54,394 nt of DNA from Salipiger bermudensis. GTDB taxonomy: Bacteria; Pseudomonadota; Alphaproteobacteria; Rhodobacterales; Rhodobacteraceae. Made by a program: the position numbers and the translations under genes. The stretch spans positions 1-54,394 of the forward strand of contig NZ_JAHVIA010000013.1 of the NCBI RefSeq assembly GCF_019801965.1, given 5' to 3'. This document shows, in pieces, positions 7,945-15,924 of the stretch. Below the pieces are notes generated by a model. The model was not told the DNA's origin. It saw only the letters and a list, made by a program, of their open reading frames with translations, and did no database searches. Within the stretch, counting starts at the first letter, position 1, and each line of letters starts with the position of its first letter.

Positions 7945-8810
7945 TGCAGCGGCGCGAGTTGCTGAAGGGGGCGGGCGCCGTGGCGCTCGCTTCCGCCGTG
8001 CCGCAATGGGCGGCAGCGGCCAACGGCCTGCCGGTCGCGGCGCCGGTCCATGTCGGCACGGTCGGGCTGCGTACCCGGGATGCCGAGGCGCTTGCCGCCT
8101 GGTATCGCGAGGCTGTCGGGCTGCAGGAGGTCGCCCGCGAGGGCGCGACCCTCTGGCTCGGCGCCGGCGGACAGCGGCTCCTGGCGCTGACCGAGCAGAG
8201 CGGCCTGTCATTGCCCGGGCAGCGCGAGGCGGGGCTCTTCCACACCGCCTTCCTGTTGCCGTCGCGCCGCGATCTGGCGCAGTGGATCGGCATGGCGATC
8301 GATCGCCGGGTGCCGGTCACCGGCAGCGCCGACCACCGGGTCAGCGAGGCGGTCTACCTCACCGATCCCGAGGGCAATGGCGTCGAGATCTATGCCGACC
8401 GCCCGGAAGACAGCTGGGAGTGGATCGGCGGCGAGGTCCAGATGGGCACCTACGCTCTCGATGTCGAAGGCATCATGGGCACGCTCGGGATGTTGCCGCC
8501 GCTCTGGCAGGGGGCGCCCGCGGGCACCACGGTCGGTCACGTGCACCTCAAGGTCGGGGATGCGCCGCGGGCGGGGCGCTGGTGGCGCGAGACGATGGGC
8601 TTCGACGCGGTGAGCACCCGCGATGACGCGGTGTTCCTCTCGACCGGCGGCTACCATCACCACGTGGCCGTCAACCAGTGGCTCAGCGCAGGGGCCGGAC
8701 GACGCTCCGACCGCGAGACCGGGCTCGACTTCGTCGAACTGCGCCGCGCGCAGGCCGGCGACCAGGCGAGCTACCAGGACGACTGGGGCACCACGATCCG
8801 GCTGGTCTGA
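7944..8810 (+). CDS. Tat-exported two-domain VOC (CatE-like) protein
   Basis: A 288-residue vicinal-oxygen-chelate protein. Residues 1-26 are a twin-arginine signal (MQRRELLKG, then an Ala-rich core ending WAAA). The mature part has two glyoxalase-like halves. Half one starts VHVGTVGLRTRD and ends with EAVYLTDPEGNGVEIYADRP. Half two has GHVHLKVGD, then YHHHVAVNQW. These are the motifs of CatE-type catechol 2,3-dioxygenases (COG2514); the GHVH and YHHH histidines and VEIY glutamate are the likely metal ligands. CatE homologues are usually cytoplasmic, so an exported version coupled to DoxX is odd. Substrate unknown; it may be a dioxygenase or a metal-binding relative. Confidence 0.7.
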   Translation: MQRRELLKGAGAVALASAVPQWAAAANGLPVAAPVHVGTVGLRTRDAEALAAWYREAVGLQEVAREGATLWLGAGGQRLLALTEQSGLSLPGQREAGLFHTAFLLPSRRDLAQWIGMAIDRRVPVTGSADHRVSEAVYLTDPEGNGVEIYADRPEDSWEWIGGEVQMGTYALDVEGIMGTLGMLPPLWQGAPAGTTVGHVHLKVGDAPRAGRWWRETMGFDAVSTRDDAVFLSTGGYHHHVAVNQWLSAGAGRRSDRETGLDFVELRRAQAGDQASYQDDWGTTIRLV

Positions 8811-8970
8811 CCGGCTCCGGCGTCGCCCGATGTGGCGGCGCCGGCCTTGCTCTCGCTGAGGCCGAGCCTTGCTGCCGGCGGGGCGCCATGCGTGTCATCG
8901 GTATCTGCTCCCCAGCACCGCACCAGCGCAAAGCAGATGTGACGCGCGACCTCGCGCCGTTCTGCCTCGA

Positions 8971-10284
8971 TCAGCCGCGCAGGCTCGGAACGACGGGCTG
9001 GCGCAGCACCACCGCTGCGGGCAGCAGCGACAGGAGCAGCGTCACCGAGATGAAGCCGGCGAGGAAGTGGATCTCGCTCCAGCCCAGCGGCGCCGTGACG
9101 AGGATGTCGGTCCGCGCCGTGACGATCCTCGACAGGACCGAGGCGGCGAGGCTCCCGGTTCCGAGGCCAAGCACCGTTCCGGCGAGCAGCAGCACCGCGC
9201 CGAAGGACCAGACCACCGCAAAGACAAATCGCGCCGGAGCGCCGAGCGCGCGCAGCAGCGCGAGCTGCCGGTGGAACAGGCGCGACAGAATGAAGAGCCC
9301 GAGCAGCACCGCCGCGGCGACCAGCACCTGCGTCACCAGCGCCATCAGTGACATGATCTGGCGAATGTCTCCAAGCACCCGGTAGAGCTGCGCAAGCACC
9401 GCGCCGGGAAAGAAGGCCATGGTCTCGCGATCCCGGGTGAACTCGGAGCGCAGGGCATAGTTCGCCCAGAGCGCCTCGGAGCGCACCACGACGGCCGGGG
9501 TCCCGGGGAAATAGGCTGGGTCGAAGGGAGGGCCGATCTGGTCGGACCGGTCCGGAGCATGGCCGTTGGCAAGTCCGTGCACGCTCCAGACTGTTTCGAC
9601 CGGCACGAGGATGGCGCGATCCCACGGCGTCCCGGTGGACGCGAGCTTGCCGACGATTGTCAGCGGCTCACCGGCATGGGCGTTGTCCTCGGCGGCGTCG
9701 CCGTGGCCATGCGCGGGCGCGAAGCCGCCGCCGATCTCGAGCGGCACCAGCGCGCCGGCGAGCGCTTCCTGCGCCGTCTCCCACATCCGGCCCTCGATGC
9801 GATCCTCCGCGAGGTAGCGGGCGAATTCCGCCGTGGTCCCGATGACCGGGGCGCTGCCGAAGCTGTCGCCGAACGCCAGCGGCGCCGCGATCGAGACGCT
9901 CTCGTGGCCAGCAATCTCGGCATAGGTCGCGCCGTCGAGCAGGGGCATGTCGGAGGGTTGCAGGAAGACGGCTGACATCATCACGGTCATCTCGCTTCCC
10001 GGCGCCGAGATCACGAGATCGAACTTGTCGGCCGCCTGCGCGGTGCCGTGGCGCAGGCCGCGCTCCTGTGCCAGCAGGCCGATGCCCATGCCGACGGAGA
10101 TCGCGATCAGCAGCACGAAGAGGATCGAGGCCACGCGGAAGCGCCGTAGGATGGCGCGCACCAGCGGCCAGGGCGCAAAACCGCGCAGCACGAGCCCGCC
10201 GGCCAGCAGCGAGGGCAGAAGCAGCAACACCGTCATCAGAAGATCCTGCGACAGGGCGGAGAGGCTGTCCCAGAAGGCGATCAT
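8971..10284 (-). CDS. FtsX-type ABC transporter permease with His-rich loop
   Basis: A 437-residue MacB/LolC/FtsX-family permease. Two N-terminal hydrophobic segments are visible (about 12-32 and 50-72), then a large periplasmic domain of about 220 residues, then two or three C-terminal helices (about 315-430). The loop carries a short His/Asp-rich stretch, AHGHGDAAEDNAHAG, just after residue 200, suggestive of metal contact. It overlaps the ATPase gene by 4 bases. FtsX-type exporters usually act on envelope substrates by mechanotransmission rather than by classic transport. The DUF3299-like periplasmic gene upstream hints at a zinc-related zrg-like system. The exact function is inferred. Confidence 0.75.
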   Translation of the reverse strand: MIAFWDSLSALSQDLLMTVLLLLPSLLAGGLVLRGFAPWPLVRAILRRFRVASILFVLLIAISVGMGIGLLAQERGLRHGTAQAADKFDLVISAPGSEMTVMMSAVFLQPSDMPLLDGATYAEIAGHESVSIAAPLAFGDSFGSAPVIGTTAEFARYLAEDRIEGRMWETAQEALAGALVPLEIGGGFAPAHGHGDAAEDNAHAGEPLTIVGKLASTGTPWDRAILVPVETVWSVHGLANGHAPDRSDQIGPPFDPAYFPGTPAVVVRSEALWANYALRSEFTRDRETMAFFPGAVLAQLYRVLGDIRQIMSLMALVTQVLVAAAVLLGLFILSRLFHRQLALLRALGAPARFVFAVVWSFGAVLLLAGTVLGLGTGSLAASVLSRIVTARTDILVTAPLGWSEIHFLAGFISVTLLLSLLPAAVVLRQPVVPSLRG

Positions 10285-10967
10285 GCGGAGCCCTCCCTGT
10301 CATCGGTCAGCGCGCCGTCCTCGATGGTCAGGATGCGGTCCATGCGGGAAATGAGCCGCGTGTCATGGCTGACCGCGATCAGGGTCGTGCCGGTTGCCCG
10401 CGCCAGCCCGATCAGATCGTCGATCAGCCGGTCGGCGGCGGCGCGGTCGAGGCTCGCGGTCGGCTCGTCTGCCAGCAGCACCGGCGCCTCCGCCGCCATC
10501 GCGCGGGCAATGGCGACGCGCTGACGCTCGCCCCCGGAGAAGCTGGCGACGGTGCGATCCAAACCCTGTTCGCCCAGACCCAGCGAGGCCAGCCGCGCCC
10601 GCGCCCTTGCCCGCAGCGCCGCGCGCTCAGTTCGGGGCCGGAACAGCGCGGTGAGCGCGGCATTGTCGGCGGCGTCAAGCTCCTCGAAGAGCAGGAAATC
10701 CTGGAAGATCATGCCGATGCGTTCAGCCCGGAAGCGGGCCCGCTGCTCGGCGTCCAGGCGCAGCACATCGGCATCGCCCCAGCGGACTTGCCCGGTCGCG
10801 GTGAGCAGGCCGGCGAGGGCGTAGAGCAAGGTGGATTTGCCCGCCCCGGAGGGGCCCTCGATCCCGACGAGTGCCCCGGCAGGGAGCTCCAGTTTCGGAA
10901 CCGCGAGCAGCTGGCGGCCTCGGTCGCTGGTGACGCGAAGATCGGAAATCGAGAGCGCGAGCCCCAT
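10281..10967 (-). CDS. ABC transporter ATPase, LolD/MacB type
   Basis: A 228-residue cytoplasmic ATPase. Walker A is GPSGAGKS at about 38-46, the ABC signature SFSGGERQRVAIARA lies near 135-150, Walker B VLLADEPTASLD near 160-170, and the H-loop is AVSHD near 195. It belongs to the LolD/FtsE/MacB-type group that pairs with FtsX-like permeases. It is sandwiched between the DUF3299-like gene (3-base gap upstream) and the permease (4-base overlap downstream), so the three form one minus-strand operon. Confidence 0.85.
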   Translation of the reverse strand: MGLALSISDLRVTSDRGRQLLAVPKLELPAGALVGIEGPSGAGKSTLLYALAGLLTATGQVRWGDADVLRLDAEQRARFRAERIGMIFQDFLLFEELDAADNAALTALFRPRTERAALRARARARLASLGLGEQGLDRTVASFSGGERQRVAIARAMAAEAPVLLADEPTASLDRAAADRLIDDLIGLARATGTTLIAVSHDTRLISRMDRILTIEDGALTDDREGSA

Positions 10968-10970
10968 GGA

Positions 10971-11390
10971 TCACGCGTAGCTCGCGTCGACCAGCCGGAC
11001 CATGCTGAGAAAGCCGGTCTCCGGATCGCGATAGGCACCGAGCTCGAGAACGCCCGAGCTGACGATCTTCACGTTGTAGGGCACCACGTCGACGATGCGC
11101 TTGGTATAGACGGCGAGAATGTCGCTCGGCCAATCGGCCTCGGTCTCGCAGAACGGGCAGACCGCCATCGGCCGGCGGGTCAGCACGAAGAACCGGCTCT
11201 CTGCCTTGAGCGGCGGCGCCATGTAGCCGTCGACCGCGATCCGCTTGCCTTCGCTGGCCTTGGCCAGGTCGGAAAGTGCCTGGCGATCGTAGAGGTGGCG
11301 CAGCTTGATCGGGTCTTCCGCGGCGTGGGCCGCGCGCATCAGCAGCGGGGCGGCGAGCGTGGCGGTCAGGAATGTGCGGCGCTTCAACAT
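10971..11390 (-). CDS. DUF3299-like Tat-exported periplasmic protein
   Basis: A 139-residue protein. MLKRRTFLTATLAAPLLMRAAHA is a twin-arginine signal peptide. The mature domain contains GKRIAVDGYMAPPL, FFVLTRRP, CPFCETEADWP and VLELGAYRDPETGF. This order of a GYM-PL motif, a Cys pair and a G-L-G-D/E-G tail is what I recall for DUF3299. In the Vibrio/Pseudomonas zrg-type zinc clusters, DUF3299 proteins sit beside a MacB-like ABC ATPase and permease, as here. The CPFC pair may bind metal. No separate His-rich ZrgA-like gene is nearby. The start at 11390 is preferred over 11450 because it opens the signal peptide. Confidence 0.6.
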   Translation of the reverse strand: MLKRRTFLTATLAAPLLMRAAHAAEDPIKLRHLYDRQALSDLAKASEGKRIAVDGYMAPPLKAESRFFVLTRRPMAVCPFCETEADWPSDILAVYTKRIVDVVPYNVKIVSSGVLELGAYRDPETGFLSMVRLVDASYA

Positions 11391-11450
11391 GGGTCTGTCC
11401 CTTCTGACGTCCCTGCGGGAAGGTAAGCCTCCTTCCCCCGGACGGAACAA

Positions 11451-11469
11451 GGGGCCCAGGACGGGCCCC
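11451..11469 (-). terminator. Hairpin terminator after phoA
   Basis: GGGGCCC (11451-11457) pairs with GGGCCCC (11463-11469) around a 5-nt loop. Reading on the minus strand, the stem lies about 28 bases past the phoA stop and is followed by TTGTTCC, a weak U-tract. It separates phoA from the DUF3299-like operon, so the latter likely has its own promoter or depends on read-through. Confidence 0.5.
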
Positions 11470-11496
11470 CTGCCATTTCGTGCCTGTCTGGCGCGA

Positions 11497-12984
11497 TCAC
11501 TCGGCGTTGACGGCGTGGTTCATGACGTGGAACACGACGTTCTGCTCGATGGTGCCGTCGAACAGATGCGCCCAGGGGCCCTTGGCATAGACGGCGACAT
11601 CCTCACCCGAGTGGGTTTCCGACGACATCGGGATCAGCGCCTGCTGGAGGTAGTCCACATCCATTGCCTCTTCCTGCGTCACGTCCGGGCGCTGGCCCGA
11701 ATAGTCCATGTCCTCGCGCAGGATGGTGCCCGAGCCGTTGGCATAGGAAATAACGGAGTAGGGCTTGCCGTCATCGGCGAGGTTGAGCTCGTTGCTGTGC
11801 TTGTCGCCTGTCTTGGAGATGCCGAAGCACAGGCCCTGGATCGGGGTGCCGCGCCCGCAATAGCCGTTGAAGGCGATGGCGTGCTCGTGGTCGGCGGTGA
11901 CGATGATCAGGGTGTCCTCGTCATTGGTCATCTCGTCGGCCAGCGCGACGGCTTCGGTCCAGATCATGCCGTCGGCGGCGGTCCGGGCGAAATTGCCGGC
12001 GTGGTTGGCGTGGTCGACGCGGCCGGCTTCGATCTCGAGATAGAAGCCGTCTTCGTTCTGGCTGAGGAACTCGATGGCGGTGCGGGTCATGTCGGTGAGC
12101 GACGGCTCGCTGTCCGGGCGATCGGCCTCGTAGGAGGTGTGGCTGTCGGTCCACAGGCCGAGAACCGGGGCGTCCATCGAAAGCGCGTCGAACTCGGCCT
12201 TGTTGGAGGCAAACTGGATGCCGGCATCCTTGGCTTCGGCCACCAGGTCGAGCCCGTCGGGGCGGTGGCCGGCGCCGCCGTTCGCGGTGGGGCTGTCCTT
12301 CGGCACGAAGTAGCGCGCGCCGCCGCCGACGGCGAGGTCGATCAGGCCCGACTTCATCGCGTCGATCATCTGCGCGGCGATGTCCTTCTGGGCCGTGCAG
12401 CCCTCGGGGACCTCGTCTTCCCAGTTGCGGTTGGCGGTCTTGGAGTAGACGGCGGCCGGGGTGGCGTGGGTCAGGCGGGCGGTCGAAACGATGCCGACCG
12501 ACTTGCCGTCGGCGGCGACCATCTCGGCGAAGGTGGTCAGCTCGTTGCCGGCGACGGTCGAGCAATCGTCGTGGATGGCATCGCCGCCGAGGTTGATCAG
12601 GTTGAAGCGCTGCTTGACGCCGGTGTTCATCGCGCCGGCGGTGGGGGCGGAATCCGGGGTCTGGGCGTTGATGTTGTAGGTCTTGACCAGCGCCGAGTGG
12701 TAGTCGGTGGTCTCGTAGGGCAGCACGTGCTCTTCACCGAGCTTGCCCATCTGCTGGCCGACATAGAGGCGGGTCGCATAGTTGGTGCCGACACCGTTGC
12801 CGTCTGCGATCATCAGGATCACGTTCTTGGCGCGGCCGGTGTTCTGCTCGCGCGCGATGAGCTCCTGGATGGTGGTTTCGCCGGCCTGGAACCAATCGCT
12901 ACCGGTCTGAAGTTCGGGCAGGCCCTGGGCGTTGGCCGCGACGGCGGCCGTCATGGCCAGTGCGGAGATCAGTGTACGTTTCAT
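11497..12984 (-). CDS. phoA: Alkaline phosphatase (PhoA-type)
   Basis: A 495-residue periplasmic phosphomonoesterase that releases phosphate from organic esters. A Sec signal peptide is present (MKRTLISALAMTAAVAANAQ). ILMIADGNG around 57-64 supplies a metal-binding Asp. TPDSAPTAGAMNTG at about 109-122 carries the catalytic Ser112. VTADHEHA and SSETHSGEDV provide the remaining Zn/Mg ligands near the C-terminus. The start at 12984 is preferred over an upstream frame reaching 13038. A pair of 11-nt-spaced Pho-like half sites lies about 100 bases upstream, but in the unexpected orientation. A zinc enzyme next to a putative metal-linked ABC system is noteworthy. Confidence 0.9.
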   Translation of the reverse strand: MKRTLISALAMTAAVAANAQGLPELQTGSDWFQAGETTIQELIAREQNTGRAKNVILMIADGNGVGTNYATRLYVGQQMGKLGEEHVLPYETTDYHSALVKTYNINAQTPDSAPTAGAMNTGVKQRFNLINLGGDAIHDDCSTVAGNELTTFAEMVAADGKSVGIVSTARLTHATPAAVYSKTANRNWEDEVPEGCTAQKDIAAQMIDAMKSGLIDLAVGGGARYFVPKDSPTANGGAGHRPDGLDLVAEAKDAGIQFASNKAEFDALSMDAPVLGLWTDSHTSYEADRPDSEPSLTDMTRTAIEFLSQNEDGFYLEIEAGRVDHANHAGNFARTAADGMIWTEAVALADEMTNDEDTLIIVTADHEHAIAFNGYCGRGTPIQGLCFGISKTGDKHSNELNLADDGKPYSVISYANGSGTILREDMDYSGQRPDVTQEEAMDVDYLQQALIPMSSETHSGEDVAVYAKGPWAHLFDGTIEQNVVFHVMNHAVNAE

Positions 12985-13081
12985 CGGTGGGTCCCTGTCT
13001 GGTGTCCGAGGCGCCGGGCGAAATCCACGGCAGCACATGCCGAAGCTGCCAACGGCATCAGAGCGGGGCCTACCCGCGAGT

Positions 13082-13098
13082 TGTAACGGTTATGTGAT
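13082..13098 (+). promoter_or_regulatory. Pho-box-like direct repeat upstream of phoA
   Basis: TGTAAC (13082-13087) and TGTGAT (13093-13098) are spaced by exactly 11 bases, the period of PhoB half sites (consensus TGTCAT). Each differs from consensus at one or two positions, and they read on the plus strand while phoA is on the minus strand. Position about 100 bases upstream of the start codon is plausible, but the match is weak. Confidence 0.2.
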
Positions 13099-13434
13099 GG
13101 GGGCGGAGATGGTGGGCCGATTTGAGCCGCCCTGCGCGGCGCGGCGCTGTCTCAAGGGGCGCGTGCGTGCGCTTCGTGGGGGAGCAAGCCGCAGGTTCCG
13201 ACGATGGGGCAGAGAGCGCCCGGAGGCATGAAAAAGCACCCGTTTGACAGCAGCATGGCGTCGGTCGGGCGTCGCGCTGCCGTCCGGTTCTTTCCGATCC
13301 CGGCAAACGCGACGGGGCATCGGCGGGAGAGGGGCGTTGCGGCTCGCGTTCGGAATTGTTTCGCCCCGAGGCACGCTGCTCCTGGATTGGCGCCCTCGAA
13401 GGGGTGAGAGCTCGTGCCGGCCGGCAATGGCGCC

Positions 13435-13466
13435 GCACCGCGCCGCCGTCTTTCACGGCGCGGTGC
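13435..13466 (-). terminator. Hairpin after the hydroxycinnamate operon
   Basis: GCACCGCGCCG (13435-13445) pairs perfectly with CGGCGCGGTGC (13456-13466), an 11-bp stem with a 10-nt loop, 21 bases past the stop of the acyl-CoA dehydrogenase gene. No U-tract follows on the minus strand, so it may be a Rho-assisted or RNA-stabilising end rather than a classic intrinsic terminator. Confidence 0.5.
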
Positions 13467-13487
13467 AGGCGTTTTCGGGGAAGGGCC

Positions 13488-15038
13488 TCAGTGGTGGGCC
13501 GTGACGCTCCGGGCGAGACGTTCGAGGCGCGCGGGCTCGGGCGCGTGCTCGCTCAGGGCCGCGATCCGGGCCCAGGCGGCGCGGTAGGCCAGGGCACAGG
13601 TGCGTTCCATGAAGCCGTGGGCCTCGGCGTCGCGGTCGGAGCTCGCGGCGATGCGCTGGGCCTCGCGCTCCCATTGCGCCGTGGCCTCTTCCAGCGACGG
13701 ATCGCTGTCGCGCAGGAAGGCGGCGAAGGCCTTGGCCCCGGCGCCGTCATTCAGCGTCAGCGAGCGCGTTGCCGTGGTGCGGGCGTGGATGCCATTGGTG
13801 CCCTCGTAGATCGCGCAGATGCGGTTGTCGCGCCAGTTCTGCTCGGCGCCATACTCGCGCAGGTAGCCGTAGCCGCCCATCACCTGGATCGCCAGATCGG
13901 CGGCACGGCTGCCGGCCTCGGTGCAGAAATACTTGCAGACCGGGGTCATGAACTCGACGAAATCGCGCTCCGTGCCGAGCTCCTGCGCCACCAGCGTGAG
14001 GTGGCAGAGCGCCCGGCCGCCAAGCGCCAGCGCGTCGCAGGTGTCGATCATGCGCGCCACGTCCGGGTGCTGGTCGATGCTCGCCACCTGCCCGTCGCTG
14101 CCGCGGCCCTGCTTGCGCTCGGCGGCGTAGTGCTTGGCGAGATCGGCCGCGCGGGCGGCGTGGGCGACGCCCTGCAGGCCGACATCGAGCCGCGCGTGGT
14201 TCATCATCGCGAACATCGCCTTGAGCCCTGCGCCCTCGGCCCCCACCAGCTCCCCCTGCGCGCCGTCGAAGGCGAGCTGGCAGGTGGGCGAGGCGTGCAG
14301 GCCGAGCTTTTCCTCGATCCGCGTCACGGTGACGGCGTTGCGCACACCATCATCGCCGATCGCCGGGCAGGAAAACAGGCTGAGGCCCCGGATCCCGTCT
14401 TCAGGCGCGCCGGTGCGGGCGAGCACGAGATGCAGGATGTTGTCGGTCATGTCCTGATCGCCGCCGGAGATGAAGATCTTCTCGCCCTCGATCCGCCAGC
14501 CCTCGCCGTCGCGCGTCGCCCTGGTGCGGATTGCCGACAGGTCGGAGCCGGCGCCAGGCTCCGTGAGGCACATGGTCGAGAGCCACTCGCCCGAGGCGAG
14601 CTTCGGGATATACGCCTCTTTCTGCGCCTCCGAGCCGAAGCGCATCAGCAGCGAGATCGCGCCATGTGCCAGCGAGGTGACCATCTGCAACGAATGGTTG
14701 GCGCCGGTGAAGATCTCGCTCACCGCCGCCAGCACCGGCCCGCCCAGCCCCATGCCGCCGTATTCCTCCGGCGCCGCGATGCCCTGCCAGCCGCCCTCGG
14801 AGAGCTCGGCATAGACCTCGGCAAAGCCGTCGGGCATCCGCACCCGGCCGTTCTCGAGCCGGCAGCCCTGTTCATCGCCCGGCGCGTCGAGCGGCGCGAT
14901 GCGGCCCTCGGCGAAGGCGGCGAAATGGCTGGTGATCTCGGCGGCCAGCTCGTCGTCCCAATCGGGAAGACGGTCGGCGCGGGCGACGTGGCGCAGCGAG
15001 AACAGGATGTCGTCGGTGGGGGCGTGGAAGGCGGTCAT
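13488..15038 (-). CDS. Acyl-CoA dehydrogenase (hydroxycinnamate operon)
   Basis: A 516-residue FAD-dependent acyl-CoA dehydrogenase. It shows CLTEPGAGSDLSAIRTRA in the FAD-binding middle domain, GLHASPTCQLAFDG, and near the C-terminus MGGYGYLREYGAEQNWRDNRICAIYEGTNGI, in which the Glu of IYEGTNG is the catalytic base. The length and long C-terminal extension fit the AcdA-like/dimethylsulfoniopropionate-type subgroup rather than short-chain enzymes. It is last in the operon, one base after the amidohydrolase gene. A reasonable job is oxidation of dihydro-hydroxycinnamoyl-CoA (from phloretate or dihydroferulate) to the unsaturated thioester that the hydratase uses; this is inference from context. 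Confidence 0.8.
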   Translation of the reverse strand: MTAFHAPTDDILFSLRHVARADRLPDWDDELAAEITSHFAAFAEGRIAPLDAPGDEQGCRLENGRVRMPDGFAEVYAELSEGGWQGIAAPEEYGGMGLGGPVLAAVSEIFTGANHSLQMVTSLAHGAISLLMRFGSEAQKEAYIPKLASGEWLSTMCLTEPGAGSDLSAIRTRATRDGEGWRIEGEKIFISGGDQDMTDNILHLVLARTGAPEDGIRGLSLFSCPAIGDDGVRNAVTVTRIEEKLGLHASPTCQLAFDGAQGELVGAEGAGLKAMFAMMNHARLDVGLQGVAHAARAADLAKHYAAERKQGRGSDGQVASIDQHPDVARMIDTCDALALGGRALCHLTLVAQELGTERDFVEFMTPVCKYFCTEAGSRAADLAIQVMGGYGYLREYGAEQNWRDNRICAIYEGTNGIHARTTATRSLTLNDGAGAKAFAAFLRDSDPSLEEATAQWEREAQRIAASSDRDAEAHGFMERTCALAYRAAWARIAALSEHAPEPARLERLARSVTAHH

Positions 15039-15039
15039 G

Positions 15040-15912
15040 TCACGACACCCCCAAAAGCCGCATGGCGTTGTCCTTGAGGATCAGCGGGCGCACCTCGTCG
15101 CGGAACTCGGCCTTGTCGAAGGCATCGAGCCACTTCTCGGGCGCGATCATCGGCCAGTCGGAGCCGAAGAGCATCTTCTTCTTCAGGATCGTGTTGGCGT
15201 ATTGCACGAGGATCTTGGGGAAGTATTTCGGCGACCAGCCCGAGAGGTCGATATAGACGTTGGGCTTGTGCTGCGCGACCGAGAGCGCCTCTTCCTGCCA
15301 CGGGAAGGAAGGGTGCGCGAGGATGATCGGCATGTCGGGGAAATCGACCGCGAGATCGTCCATGTACATCGGGTTCGAGTATTTCAGACGCATGCCGTTG
15401 CCGCCGCGCATCCCCGAGCCGACGCCGGTCTGTCCGGTGTGGAACAGCGCCGGCACGCCGGCCTCGGCGATGGCCTCGTAGAGCGGGTAGGCCATGCGGT
15501 CATTGGGGTAGAAGCCCTGCATGGTGGGGTGGAACTTGAACCCCTTGATGCCGTGGTTCTCGACCAGGTCGCGGGCCTCGCGGGCGCCGAGCTTGCCCTT
15601 GGCGGGGTCGATCGAGGCAAACGGGATCAGGATATCGGCGTTCTTGGCGCAGGCCTCGGCGACCTCGTAATTGTTGTAGCGCCGGTAGCCGGTCTCGCGC
15701 TCGCTATCGACCGGGAAGATCACCGCGGCGATGTTCTTCTCGCGGTAATGCGCTGCGGTCTCGTCGATGGTCGGCGGGTGCGACCAGGGCGCGCCGAAAT
15801 ACTTCGCCATCGTCGATTGCAGCTCGTCGTAGCCGTCATCGGTATGGCAGCCGCAGGCCTCCTCGGCATGGGTGTGAAAGTCGATCGCGCGGACGTTTTC
15901 GAAATCGATCAT
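15040..15912 (-). CDS. Amidohydrolase-2 family, likely 4-hydroxyphenyl-beta-ketoacyl-CoA hydrolase
   Basis: A 290-residue metal-dependent TIM-barrel hydrolase. AIDFHTHAEE (about 9-18) is the N-terminal HxH metal motif, GFKFHPTMQGF, PALFHTGQTG and IILAHPSFPW supply later His residues, and MLFGSDWPMI gives the closing Asp. It sits between the CoA synthetase and the acyl-CoA dehydrogenase. In Agrobacterium, an amidohydrolase in an equivalent hydroxycinnamate cluster was assigned as a 4-hydroxyphenyl-beta-ketoacyl-CoA hydrolase that removes the two-carbon unit in place of a thiolase. The assignment here follows that precedent plus the absence of a thiolase gene. Confidence 0.7.
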   Translation of the reverse strand: MIDFENVRAIDFHTHAEEACGCHTDDGYDELQSTMAKYFGAPWSHPPTIDETAAHYREKNIAAVIFPVDSERETGYRRYNNYEVAEACAKNADILIPFASIDPAKGKLGAREARDLVENHGIKGFKFHPTMQGFYPNDRMAYPLYEAIAEAGVPALFHTGQTGVGSGMRGGNGMRLKYSNPMYMDDLAVDFPDMPIILAHPSFPWQEEALSVAQHKPNVYIDLSGWSPKYFPKILVQYANTILKKKMLFGSDWPMIAPEKWLDAFDKAEFRDEVRPLILKDNAMRLLGVS

Positions 15913-15924
15913 GGTCGTTCCTCC

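Larger units (their letters stand above)
12985..13487. other. Intergenic region between phoA and the hydroxycinnamate operon
   Basis: No credible gene in 503 bases; the open frames here are Arg/Pro-rich shadows. The interval contains the probable phoA promoter side (with TGTAAC/TGTGAT half sites at 13082-13098) and a hairpin at the far end serving the acyl-CoA dehydrogenase gene. Confidence 0.6.

Noticed and set aside
7103-8810. A DUF692/MbnB-type peptide-modification cluster, suggested by DoxX next to a short secreted Cys peptide
   Set aside because: No DUF692 (MNIO) or DUF2063 gene is present; the partner is a VOC protein, so the peptide-modification idea is unsupported.
13082-13098. A true Pho box for phoA
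   Set aside because: Kept only as a weak feature: 11-nt period fits, but half sites deviate and the orientation is opposite to the gene.
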